A DNA stretch of 64,000 nucleotides, from NCBI RefSeq assembly GCF_002443255.2, contig NW_019211456.1, positions 45,713,955 to 45,777,954 of the forward strand, written 5' to 3'. The stretch's first letter is position 1. Each line of letters starts with the position of its first letter. Below are positions 25,985 through 37,897 of this stretch, piece by piece. A model generated the notes under the pieces. That model did no database searches. It saw nothing but the letters and a program-made list of their open reading frames with translations, and was not told where the DNA came from. The DNA comes from Varroa destructor (Eukaryota; Arthropoda; Arachnida; Mesostigmata; Varroidae). The translations under genes and the position numbers were made by a program.

Positions 25985-28813
25985 TCAGCCAATTTTGGGA
26001 TTAGTTGTGCTCCAATCTGTAAACATTAATGATGATAAATGATGAGGCTGGTTTCTTAGCTTTAAATTGCCGAAATATTTACTATGCTGGCATCGATCAA
26101 TAGGATAGCAATTCGGTATGATTTAACGGTATGTCAGATTAGGTCAATTCGATATTTCTACAAAACAGATCACCTTCAAATGAAGAGACTAATCCTCGAA
26201 ACACCGGGAATGCGTGCAGATTAACTACACTAATTAAAAGAATGTGAATGCAGTGCTAAGCAGGACCCTGGCCTTCTTTATCTGTTTCATAAATCTTGAT
26301 CTACCCATATAATTTGGCCGACCTTAAAAACGATGCAAGCAATGAATATTGTATCTCGAAGTAATGCTAACTTTTGAAGTGCGCTAATATAGTTGTCGAG
26401 CATCAAATAATTTCTGACCTCTATAACATCGGTAGAAGTTAAATATATCAATGTTATTTTGTCGTGCATAATATACCAGCCTATAAGGATTATTAGCAGG
26501 GGGTCAATAATCTAATGATGAATGTAGTCTATGATCATGAAAGCACAGTTAAATCTTTTCTTAAAACCAGTTTAAAATCAGTTTTTGTTTTATACATAAA
26601 CAGTTATAGTATAACTGCGACAAGGGGACACTGCATGTATGACAGAATAGAAAAAGAGCAGGCCGAACGCGAACAACGTATCCCTACACTATTATGCATA
26701 TAGACAACTGTCACATGTTCTGTGTATAACACTACATTGGCTGACAGAACTGTGACAGACAACCAAATGTAGAAACTACTGTACCTGCTACATTGTCGTA
26801 CGCTGAGTTGTGCTGGGCCAGTGGCCTCTGCACGCGACAATACGAATGCGCACAGAGTACGTCAACTTGACACACCGTCACACACACACACACAAACGGT
26901 GTGCATACGGATGCACAGATTTAATTATTTTCGCTTCTAGTCAATACCGAGGCCAAAGGAACCGGAAGAGTGTAGACCCTTAATGAACAAGTAGAAATAG
27001 CTAGTCTTCTACAGCACATTACGATCGGCCCAAGTCGCCCTTTACGGGGAAGATGACGTCTTCAAAACACCGAAGACCGCGCACTACTTGTCGAATAGGG
27101 CACATACACAGGAGCTCTTACAGTCTTAATGAACTGGATGGATACCGAACCTATACTTAAATTGCGTTTTCACATGCCAGGCAATGTCAGTACTTTGTAG
27201 ATAATAGTATGTGATTAATGCAGCTTGTTTCTATGTTTCTAATATGAAATTAACGTAAAGTGACTGTTTCTGACGAAAACAAGCGTTCTCTATAACTAAT
27301 ATGTGATGATCCCAATAATCTGGTTAGGCACTGTGGTGGCGTTATAGTACAGTCCTAACTAAATATAAAACTATTTATTATTATTATTTTGCCGTATAAT
27401 ATGTCATTAATAACTACCATAAGCAACAATGTTTCGCAGTTATGCGGCGTCCCTAACAGTGGTGAAGACCGAAGATAGAAATAGAAGACTGACGATAACT
27501 ACCTAGTAGAGCGCCATCTATGAGTAGCTGACCGAATTATTGAATATTTAAAATTAATTGACACTACTCTAGGATATATTTTTCCATGCTTTTACTGCTG
27601 TTATCGTATGGTTATTATGAAAGATTTGACAAGAAAAGTTTGTCTAATGGAACCAATGGCAAAAATTGTTGAGTCAAAGCATACGGGCAAAAAACGCGCC
27701 AGCTTAAAAAAGAAATACCACATTTAGATCATTTCGAGGACCCACTGAATGTTCGTGTCTCTTTAAAAAGTCAACTCAAGTGCCGCTTGGTTTTGAAACA
27801 GTGAAAGTTCCGTTATTGATTATGGGACTTGCTGTAAATATAAGGTCGCACTCTTATTGATATATGGCTTGATTTAAAACTGTCCACATTCTTGATAAGA
27901 CACTTTTTTTTTTTCTCTGGGTCCGAACTCTGCTAGTATTCTAAAAAAAAATGGAAACACAAATCGTCCAGTGTGGGCCTTGCATTTGATCAGTATCTGT
28001 CTTCCATGTCAAAGACTTGTGAAACACTAGTAGGATATGTACAACCCAATCTCACTCCAGTGCCCTATCGTTTTCGATGAGACTGATGTGATTTGAAATG
28101 ACGTCGTTTCGCTGAAAGTAATAAAAATAGAATCCGACTTGCACGTAGAAACTCACGCTTTTGCGGTTTGCTCAGGGCGAGTGTGCTCTTAGCGAGCATC
28201 GGTAAAGTTGGTTTTCGTTATTCGTATCGGCAAGAATAATAAGTGCAGACATTGACGATGTTTTCATATAGATTGTCACAGGAGGTCGACGCTAAACACA
28301 AAAATTTTGAACATTTGGGCTCTAATTATAGCGGCACTACTAGTCATAGCTGCCGCCAAATAACTATTTTTCTGATAGTTGTTACAAACAAACCATGAAA
28401 TTACAAAGAAAAACACAGGAAACATTTAGTTTAAATAAAGAAGCAAGAGAGGGACTTCGGGCGTGGCAGAGAATGGCGTTGGTACATTCTGTTCTAATTT
28501 GGATTAGATTCTACTTAGAAATATCCTACTTCTAACTTCTTGGGACTTTAAGCTTCATCAAACATTAAACCAGATATATCGATACGAGTCAGTTAAGGGA
28601 ATATTTTAAATACGATACCCTGAGTAATTTGTACATTATTCACGTTATATTAAATTATTTTGTAGGTAGATTATCCTGCAAACAATGTCACATAGTAAGA
28701 GCTGTGAAGTATTGGATTTTATGGAATATTTTTAAACAGTAACAAAATGTGGGTATGGATGATGAAAGCACTTTATTTGTAATTTTAATAAAACGGTAAT
28801 GATAAGTCCGAAA

Positions 28814-28867
<54 letters not shown>

Positions 28868-30261
28868 GGAGAGATTATCAGGAGCGTGGCGATTAGGACG
28901 AAGTCCCGACTATTGAACTTGACTACACAGCTTAAATGGTTTACTCATCGGCAGAGAAGCTAAACAGACTCAACAGGTGTCGGAATCGCTTTTAGGATAG
29001 TCTATGCATGTGAAACTCTGATTGTTTACTCACTTTTGAGGTTTTATGGGGAGACGTTGCGATTTTGATTGAAAGTTGATCAGCGACAAGTTTTTCATGG
29101 TCAAAATAGTAGATTTATTCAGTTTATCGTTGCAGAATTCATGGATTCAAATTACATAAAGCAAAAAAATGAGCAGGCTTTACCCTCTAAAGTAGAGGTT
29201 GTTGAAACGGTGCATCCCGCAAGTTATCGTGAAAATCAATCAAAAAGATAATTCACAGTTAACGAATAAGAGATCTCCTTATTTATAAGACGTTCATGAA
29301 TATTCGGTGCTTGAAGTGCCTTCGACAGATTGACTAAAGTAACATCAGATGCATTTATTAAATTATATAATTCGTTTTGGTTCTACTGATGCTCAGATTA
29401 TGGATTCTATGACAAATCGTCTATAAAGCACAATCTTAAGTAAAAAAATCGTGTTAGTAGCATTGCATAATCACTTCTTAAGTTCTTATAATGTAACAAG
29501 CTTTTGGGTAAAACGATATGCGTAAAAGTACAAATAGCGATGATTATGGCCCTTTAAGATTAAGTTTTGAATCTATTGTATTTTTATATAGATATTTAGC
29601 GATATAAAGTTATTGATCATGCTTGTCGTTGTAAGTCTTCAAAGAAATATAGTTAATCATTCAGACTCGAAATCTGAGTTTTTCAATTCAAGGTGATAGA
29701 ACGATGTTCTTTTCTATTACTATGTTACAGGGTAAACGTTTTCAAATGTTTTGTCTATCTTCTATCTATAACAAAAGAGTTTGCTCTACCGAACTATTGT
29801 ACAAGTATTGTACAAGTCTCAATAACTACGACGTAAGTAAATAACACTCACACTTGACAGTTTATTTATGACATGTGTACATGTAAGTACTTTCATTGAA
29901 TAAATTGCTATATCTGGCGCTAGCAATCTGTACATTGCAACTAGGCAACTTGATTTCAACACATGAAATAAACGAGAAAATATGTTACAGCATTTAACTT
30001 ACTTAACATCCAGGGTCCCCAACCCTTCCAAGAGGTCTTTTTATAGCCTGCATATCCCGTGTACTCCTGTCTATCAAAGCTGTTACGATATAAAAGAGGC
30101 TGCTCTGTGAGGTCGAGCGACAGATCTTTTATGGGTCGTTTTCAAATTACTAAATTAGTACTGTCCTTGGAGTCCAGCGGCATAAAGTTTAATCTCTTTA
30201 TTTCTTCCAGATACAGTCATCTGAGAACATCGCAATGTTGTTTTCATTTATATCCATAACT
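25985..30261. other. Gene-poor interval with microsatellites
   Basis: No coding sequence is recognised. It contains a CA repeat near 26879-26893, a CTCF-like 14-mer at 27511-27524 and a compound (TA)n(GA)n repeat at 28816-28875. A 60-codon frame at 29069-29251 starts with TTG and has no motif. Confidence 0.45.
28816..28875. repeat. Compound microsatellite (TA)n(GA)n
   Basis: About 15 TA units pass directly into about 14 GA units with one interruption. It is a plain compound dinucleotide repeat in a gene-poor interval and is likely to be length-polymorphic. Confidence 0.95.
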
Positions 30262-30486
30262 TTACTCCCAGTCCTTATCCTCGTCAAAGCAGCACCTTGA
30301 GTGAAGCATACAACAGCCGAAGTTTCGAACACTGAAGTCAACGCCTTCATCACAAAAGTAGCACACGGAAATGTTGAGATTTTGACTAAAGTGCACGGAC
30401 TCCTGAACAAATGACGAAAGAAGCACCAGTACAAAGAGTGTGATGAGAACGGCTAAACAGGCGTGGACGCGTCTTTTGAAGGCCAT
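30262..30486 (-). CDS. Small cysteine-rich secreted or anchored peptide
   Basis: A 74-residue frame with a real ATG and TAA stop. The N-terminus is basic (AFKRRVHAC), followed by a hydrophobic run of about 20 residues (roughly 10-28), as in a signal peptide or type II anchor. The rest is short and holds six cysteines spaced C-x2-C-x12-CC-x5-CC, then an acidic end (DEDKDWE). Codons favour G/C at third positions compared with neighbouring DNA, and cysteine spacing is compact, both typical of genuine secreted peptides. One N-glycosylation sequon (NIS) precedes the cysteines. Two good minus-strand donors lie upstream, at about 31117 and 30995, so a 5' UTR exon is possible. I do not recognise the family. 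A neuropeptide, a venom or salivary-like peptide, or a small membrane protein are all possible; none is shown. Confidence 0.5.
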   Translation of the reverse strand: MAFKRRVHACLAVLITLFVLVLLSSFVQESVHFSQNLNISVCYFCDEGVDFSVRNFGCCMLHSRCCFDEDKDWE

Positions 30487-33400
30487 CGTTTTAACTCACA
30501 GAACCCACCAAGACGTACTAACTATGGCAAGTTTTGTATGTACTACCGCCTTTAAAAGGTACCTTTTGTGGACAGCGTCTAGCTGCAGCCTGATGCGTCG
30601 TATCTATTCCAGCAGTTGTCACTGACTTTATCTTGAAGATTGTCTATACACCGAGCTGTACGTATGATGAACTCTACTTAATATCCTTGTTAGTGAGTGT
30701 TTATCGAAGTTTTCGAATTACGGTCAGAATAATGACCTTTTCTTTAATTTCAGCATTCCAACTGCGCTGATACGAAATCATTGCTAACAACGTCTTTTTG
30801 GCTACCAGCACGTCTTAGAGGAAGTGCTTCGTAAATATTTCCAATGGTGGCTAGCCATCAATAAAGCAGTCTGCCGTTTGTAGCTGATTCGCATCTTCTT
30901 CGGTTACCTGCGATCGCTTCGAAGGATGTCGTATGACTAATAGAGTCCTCGCGCGTAATACCACTTCACGGAAGGAAGCCTATAGTTACCTTCGGGGGGG
31001 GGCTGCCCCGAGTGCCCCGACGTCTGGCGGTGCTGCTGTCTTAAACGGCTATTATGTAATAGCAGTCGAAGTTGCGGGAAGGGTCCCTTCCGATGTGTGC
31101 GTTTTCTTCTTACCAGGAAGTCAATAGAATCGCGCCAAATCATGTTATTATCCGTATGGCGATAATATATTTTGTGAAATGATTGCACTGCCAATGATGC
31201 GTGTTATAAGAAACTGACACTCTCACTATGTTGCCAAACATCTAATCCTATGCAGCTATGCATTATAGAAGTATATTAATATATACGCTCTCAGTAAACA
31301 CACTTAGCTTCACCCAATCTTCTTTCTGCTAACCGTCAATATAATGTGGTTCTAGCGGCCTATGAATAGAGCCTTGTATTTTTCACCCATACGCAACAAT
31401 AATACGACGTCCGTTTGCAGTGTGTATTTTGCCAACATGCAATCGCACATATTTTTTTATATGATATTTATAGTTAATTTGATTATATTTGTAAACTCGT
31501 TCTAAGTAAAACCCTTTAACTGAATATTAATTTAATCGTCATTCAAAAAAATACACTGAATCTTCAGTTTATCAGTAACAGAAGCATAACTTTTGGGATT
31601 GGTGCGGGTCTGGTTTAAGAACTAGTGTGGATTTTTTTTATAGAACAATAGACTGACGACATTGTAAAGTGTATGTATTAAGTGCTATACTTGAGGTGAC
31701 CTTAATAGACCAGATTCGAAAACAAATAGCCTCGTGTTTCGCCATCTTAGACGACTTAGGCTCAACGATTGACTCCTATACTATGCGTTCAGTCGCGGCG
31801 GTCAGTTGATAAAGGTAATTACACAATTATCAAACATATTCTATTAACAAGAGAACTTTAGGGTTAACCGATGAGTCTTAATGATGGTAGCTTTATTGAA
31901 TTGGTCAGGAGAAAGATCAACTTTCTGTGATCAGCTTTTTAGATAGGGCTTTACGTACTGCATAACAGTTTTATTTAGAATAGAAATAAGCACATTCGTT
32001 TGACGTTACGAATAAATTCTTACAGTATAAGCGCCTATGTTTGTGCATGTATGGGTACTGGTAATGAGTGAAGGCAATATTCAAAAGAAAAAAAAAAGGT
32101 TGAAAAGTAGCAGATAATTAGAGTGAGTACAGGTCGGCAACGCTTCGCCCCGTTGTTGATTGTGCTAGATCTCCCGTTGATTATCACGATTTTTTGGCAG
32201 CAGAAAAGCTCTATCCTTGTAGTTCGTTGTTTTGCCTGCGCGCATTGGAGTGTCGTCACGCTGTTGAATGGTTCGTTAAATTATTTGTAGGTGTCATTTA
32301 TTTTATCTGGTCAATAATAGAGTGTCCATCTGATGACGCCACGTTCACGCGCACTTGTGCACGTGTGTTTGTCAGGAAGATCACATCACGTATAAAAACA
32401 AACGGAATAATGGCATCAGCCAGATCTGGAGAAAAGCTTCAAATGAGAACTGCGTTTCATCTCTAAATCAATATAATCACGAAAGGTTTTGCTGCAACCT
32501 CAACTTCGATTTTTGTGGTGAGAGTTCACATTGACAAACATCTATATAAGTGCTTAACCAAATAAGCGTATCCTCCTTCCGCTCATGTGGGCGACCGGAA
32601 GGTGTCCTTTAAGTTTTGGCTGCGCCTACAATGTGTATGAAAAGTGTTGAAAATGGTGTAGATTCCTCTCTGATATTCTCCTCAGAAATATGGTTATATT
32701 AGTCTTTTCTCGTATCCAACCATCAGTCTGGTAGCTATGTTTATAGGTGCAATGATATTAACTGAAAGTTCTCTCGTCCACCGATATAGCAACAACCCGT
32801 GCGAGGGTTTAAACAATCTGTGATTCCGTAGTATTCTACTAATCACTGCTAACCTCACGCAATTAGCATGTCGTTCTGCGAGTTCTTAGATGTTTCCTTC
32901 ATCATGCAAGTGAGTGATGATGACTATATATAATAGTAAGAATCACGTCGTGGAAGTAAAACACCATACATCATGTGTTCGACCAAGGTAGATTTAGGAA
33001 GGAACGGCTCAGATGATTGGCCATCACGGTTCGAATAATAGACGAGTGTAGCCTCGGAATCAAATTCAGGTGCTTTTCATGCAGGACAAATGTCTTAACC
33101 ATGAGGAGCCTCTTAACATGTCTAATGCTGGGTCTGAAGTAGTGTTTAACTAAAATGGTACTGAACAAAGGACTCAAAACATTAATAGCATACTTTTCAA
33201 ACAGCGTTAGCAAAAAAGGAATCTGGCTTTAACTCTTAAACTAAGCATGTTTATTTTCTGAGTCAGTATCTTTAAAATTGCTCCTACTATGTTTCTTTCT
33301 GTATTCTCCACCAAATTAATTCCATCGATCCTCAAGTGCATGTTCGATAAGGAAAAAATAGCTTTCTTAAAACAGAAATAGAATAACACTTATTTTGCAG

Positions 33401-33693
33401 TTAAAGTCAATTTGTTATAAAATCGTCATGCTATAGGTCTGGCACATTCCCGGCATTCATGGGCTTCTTTTTCTAGAAGCTAATAACCTCGTTAAGGCCT
33501 AGAAAAATCAACATTGAATGAAACGGTTTATGTTTAAAATAAGGATTATTTTTGATTTTATAGAAGTAATTGGTGACGCCGCACTGCAATCTCAATGAAA
33601 CTGGCTCTTATAAACAGATCCGGCAGGTTTCGAAATGAAATAACTTTTCAACTTAGTTAATAATAATAATACTAATCTTTTAATATATATGCC
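30487..33693. other. Intergenic region with G-rich patch and SINE remnant
   Basis: Around 30990-31030 there is a GC-rich patch with a run of nine Gs; on the minus strand it ends in a splice-donor-like CGAAG|GTAACT, so it may be a 5' UTR exon of the small cysteine-rich gene. A tRNA-derived SINE remnant lies at 33048-33115. Other frames (for example 32194-32466) lack an ATG start or family character. Confidence 0.4.
33048..33115 (-). repeat. tRNA-derived SINE remnant
   Basis: On the minus strand a box A-like TGGTTAAGACA (near 33106-33091) is followed about 40 bases later by a box B-like TTTGATTCCGAGG (33064-33052). The arrangement and spacing match the internal pol III promoter of a tRNA-Leu/Ser-type SINE, but no complete cloverleaf can be drawn, so this is not a tRNA gene. 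Confidence 0.5.
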
Positions 33694-34577
33694 TTAGAAG
33701 TAATTTCCTTTATTATTTATGTACTTGTCCAAGCTTCTCGACAGTCATATATATATCATCGCGTTTCCATATGTAATTTTCCTATCTGAGGCTCTTCGAA
33801 CTAAATTGATAGTGCAATGTGCTAGCCTTCCAGTTGCTCTTTTTAGGGCGTGGGAAGTTCTGTCACCACAGAAATTCAGATCGCGAGAATAGGTGGATTG
33901 AAGCCAATGCTAAATACCCTTTACTCAATCCAGGAAGTAATGGAAGCGTGGCGACGAGATCTGACATTGTCGTTAAGTAATGGATTTCGTGCTTTCAATT
34001 GCCGTGCTAACGGTCTATGAGTCTCTGAAGGAATAATGGGCTGCATTCATTATTTTATTTTCGGCTAGTATCTCATAGTAGCAGACGTCTCTGGTGCCCA
34101 TTGCATATACTACCATCAGCTGACGCCCGAACCTGTTTTAAATTGCAATGGAATTTGATTTTCCTCCAGGGCGACGTCATTCTCCGATCTAGTTCCTCTC
34201 TGGCTAACAGTCATGCATTGCCTACAGCAACTCTATGCCCTAGGTGAGCTTTTTATCGATATAAACTCCACTGTTTGCACACGAAATATATTACATGCAT
34301 TTTTGATTGACTTGGAATCAATTACTCAGTTTCCGAATTTTCAGCATTTGGCTTATGTGTAACACGTTGCACGCATGAAATACCAGTTCTGGTTTACACA
34401 GGCCTTAGATTTCAAGCTCTGCTTATTCGGTTGCGGTTGCTTAATCGGTTTTTCGAGTCCCCATCTCTGGTCATCTTCTCGCTGGTGTTCAATATTCAAG
34501 CCTCCGTTCCCGAAAATTTTGCACCATTCACCTACTGTGCTTTTGCTTGAGGCCGCCTTGTCTAAGGTCTTCACCAA
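33694..34577 (-). mobile_element. Decayed mariner-family transposon
   Basis: Pieces of a Tc1/mariner transposase appear in the right order on the minus strand, in shifting frames. An N-terminal helix-turn-helix-like stretch with STVGEWCKIFGNG and NIE lies at 34353-34577. Then comes VCYYEILAEN (near 34086-34057), aligning with the family's G-V-V-Y-Y-E-L-L block. DNVRSRRHAS (near 33970) follows, aligning with the D-N-A-R-P-H block that holds the second catalytic Asp. LDKYINNKGNYF and a stop at 33694 match the usual C-terminus. Stops and frameshifts interrupt it and the third catalytic region is eroded, so it is inactive. I could not find clear terminal inverted repeats or TA target duplications. 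Confidence 0.75.
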
Positions 34578-34820
34578 TCTGCGATGAGTTTACGCAATGA
34601 GAAATGAAGCCTTAACCACTGCACCTCAATTTTCGAAACTAAAGAATGTTTCTTTTCTTCTGAACTCGTTTCTCCTGGAGTAGACTGAACCGATTTCCAC
34701 TCACAAGTTTCTAGAAAACTGGAGTGTTTACCAGCTGAATTTCGTCTGCTAGCGTTGTAACTTAAGAGCGTAGTTCAAAAGCTATCCAACTCCAAAATCT
34801 GCCGAATTCGCTTGTAACAG

Positions 34821-34870
<50 letters not shown>

Positions 34871-37599
34871 CAATAAAACTTAATGCTGGAAATTGAACTT
34901 GAAGGCTTGCTTCATAAACAGTCGTTTATCTGCATTTTGTAGAATATAAACTTCGTGCATGTAAACGGCGGCAGGGCGAAACTACCGCGACAGCAATTAC
35001 CACAATTTTGCTTGTCACACAAAAGTGTCGGCAAGTGAGAGTTGTGGGTACAATATTGACATAACGATCCCATCAAAGGTCGTATGAGGCGTTAAAAAAC
35101 CATTCGAAACACATGTTGACCGATAGAAGCGCTCATACATTCTTCGCTTTCTATCCGATAGTTTTTTTTACCAATTTTTTCCTGCCAAGTCAATATTGAT
35201 ACAAGATGGTGACATTAATAGTTGTAACCTATGCTGTGCTGTGGACTTGACCCGGCTTTTCAATGGTATATTTTGAGTATTTTACTGCAGGCTCTGCTGA
35301 AAAATCCGCTGTGCCCTTCGTTGCCATTTGAATTATAATTTGTAATTTTATGCATAACAGTCTGTCAGCAAAATCAATTCAACGTCGCAAGTCCATTGTT
35401 GGTAACAGATGCAAGACGGGCAACAAAACTTGTATTTGCAAATGGCAATTCATAACATTTCCTGGTAACCGTGTCATGCACCCAAAAGCAGGCTTTGAAG
35501 TCCGTCCACTCATTTCAAAAAACCTCTTCAATTATCTCTCTTTTCCGCTTTTATTTGATCTGTTCGATTTTATATATTATTTGAAGTAATATGAATAGCA
35601 GCCACAGAGGTGGCTCCAACGTCAACAGTATTATTAGAGACCATGTCCATATGTAAGTCCCGCTCCATCTAACTTAGCTACATAGATAAAGTGTACTTTA
35701 ACATCGCCATGTTTTTTTTTTGATACAATTGCATTGAACTAAAGAAATCCGATGCTTTTTTTATGACCAGCGTTCTGGACTCTTACATTGTCGCTGTCGG
35801 TGTTACCGTTGTTATTGTTCTTGTTGTTATGGTCCTCATCCGCTCACAGCATGAGTTAATAACGATGATTGGTTGAATGGGCAAAAAAATAAATTTACGC
35901 ATGAGCCCGGAAGGGCGGTGGTCAATGCCGTGTCATTGCCATCGCCGCTGTCGGTGGTAGGCAGAAGCTGCCGATTACTGGGCGGGTCAGCGGACGGTCT
36001 TTTTCATTTTGCCATACTTGCCGTATGTAACTACTCACCGTGAGGGATCCGTGTATTCCCTATGGCAACAGCAAATTCTACATGAAACAGCGATACAGCA
36101 TTTACGGCAGTGTCTATAGATGAACGAGTCGAACAAGCGACAGGTGCAAGGAAGCAGCTCTGCATATACGCATTCTAAAGACTACGCGACAAGTCAAGCA
36201 TCGGCGGCCAGCCTTGTCCATTACGCAACCCTCGACCTCGAGATTCCGTAGTTGAATTACTTTTCCTGCAATAATGAAGTAGCAAGAGCAGCAGCTTCAA
36301 CTGAATGAAGATCTCTTGACTTGTGGGAGTGTGTGTATATCTCGTTTTTTAATGCTAACTTTTGCGTCGCAGCGCGTTCAGGCAGGTAATAGTCAGACGT
36401 ATATCAATGTGCGCATATGCGATGTTTTAGTATTAAAGTTGGAGGTAGAGAGATTGTCTATCGTTAGAAACGCAACAATGTCAGACTACCAGGTCTAGCT
36501 GTTCTAAAAAAAACGTAATGATCATGCGAACGGATAATAGGGGAAACAATGTGAGCGTGTCGATTAAAAACACCTATATTAGCGGACAGATTTGCTAGAT
36601 AAATAACGGATAGCCGCTTTTAAAGCAAGCATATCCTAAAATGGGATTCGAACACAAATCAAAGGATTAAGCGAATAAAATCGAAATTCATTTATTTCTA
36701 ATGAGGACCAAATACAATTGTCAGGTAGTATCAGTCGCTTATTAATATGCTGGCTAAAACACAGGACTAAATCATTTTTAAAGAGGGATTTAATTATTAA
36801 CTAGTAACATAATAGTAGTGTGCTAGAAGAATAATCCTAAAGTTGTTTTACTGAGTGTGATAAAATTTAATAAGGCTGTCAGAGATTAAGTACGCTTCAG
36901 GTCGGAGTAGCAACGCTGACATGCCGAAATACTTTTATCCGCCCGTTCGAACGTCGTTCGGTTCAAGTCCCATGGTTAAGACGTTTGCGAAATTTTACGA
37001 CTACTATGATGCGAAGCGGACTGCGAAGATAAAGGCGATTCCGTAATGAATTGCCAATGAAATAGTGACAAATACTCTCGTTGGCCGATGGGCCAAGATC
37101 AGATCATGCCAGTCGTAAAATTTCGTTTCGTGCGAGAGAAGCCAGAAAAAAGCGTTTCACGTCCTAGAGACGGCGTTATCAAAATTATGCACGTAAAAAA
37201 ATACGTTCCAAGAAGTTCCAGCTGAACGTAATAGCCAAAAATATTAACTAAATGGCTGGTGGTATAGAAGAAGTGGTAGAGACAAGCTATTTGTACGGGG
37301 CAACAACTCACAGAGGTAAACTGTTGCGGTCGTGTTGCGTCTGTTACACAGGCCCTGAGCGACGCGGATAACCTGTTCACAAGCTTACCAGTATTTGTTC
37401 CACAGGTTAATTAAGACCAAAAAAATTGCTTACGTTGTATGCGAACCCCAATAGGAATTCTAGTAGAGCAGATCTCTATTACAGACATACATACGTATGT
37501 TTATTTGTTCTGTCTAGCTGGCACGCGAACATACAACAAACAGTTCTGTACGATAGTGAAAATTTATCTATTTTAAGCGTTTAACAGGAAGTAGCTAGC
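34578..37599. other. Intergenic region with TA microsatellite
   Basis: Contains a (TA)n tract at 34823-34867 and a GC-richer patch at about 35880-36250. A tRNA-like fragment near 36955-36985 carries GGTTCAAGTCCC followed by ATGGTTAAGACG, that is, box B before box A, so it is not a tRNA gene and perhaps a rearranged SINE edge. A box A-like TGCAGTGGTTAAGGC lies on the minus strand near 34622. No protein gene is recognised. Confidence 0.4.
34823..34867. repeat. (TA)n microsatellite
   Basis: An uninterrupted TA run of about 22 units directly upstream of the mariner remnant side of the window. Simple repeat only. Confidence 0.95.
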
Positions 37600-37897
37600 A
37601 TGCCGATCTTGAGAGAGCGTATGGAAAGTATCATCACTGTAAGGTATCTAAAAAAGGGAAAATCGATCTTCAATGTCATAGTTTGCGGGCAGCGTTTCTA
37701 AGATCTTGAAAGTGAACCATCACAATACAGTTCAAGCGATCGATCTAGCTACACCTGCGGAGTCGGTACTTGAGAAACACGATGAGTACATGCTGGTTGA
37801 GATTGCCCGGCAGGTGTACAGACAAACAGCGGTTACGCTTGATACATATTGCGAAGGCATAAGCGATGAACGCAAGACGCCTTTTGTGATATCGTAG
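37600..37897 (+). pseudogene. Coding-like stretch, short gene or broken copy
   Basis: An ATG at 37600 opens 33 codons (starting MPILRERMESIIT). A second frame, shifted by one base, then runs from about 37703 to a TAG at 37895-37897 with coding-like content (for example EKHDEYMLVEIARQVYRQ). The shift can be explained in two ways. It may be a real 64-base intron, 37639-37702, with GT and AG ends, giving a 77-residue protein. Or it may be a one-base frameshift in a decayed gene, which is attractive because the putative intron is itself open and protein-like (VRYLKKGKSIFNV). I do not recognise the family; a retroelement or host gene fragment are both possible. Confidence 0.35.

Noticed and set aside
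34375..34587. Plus-strand frame at 34.4 kb
   Set aside because: Antisense shadow of the mariner helix-turn-helix region.
36940..36990. tRNA-like sequence with GGTTCAAGTCCC and TGGTTAAGAC
   Set aside because: Box B comes before box A and no acceptor stem or cloverleaf forms, so it is not a tRNA gene.
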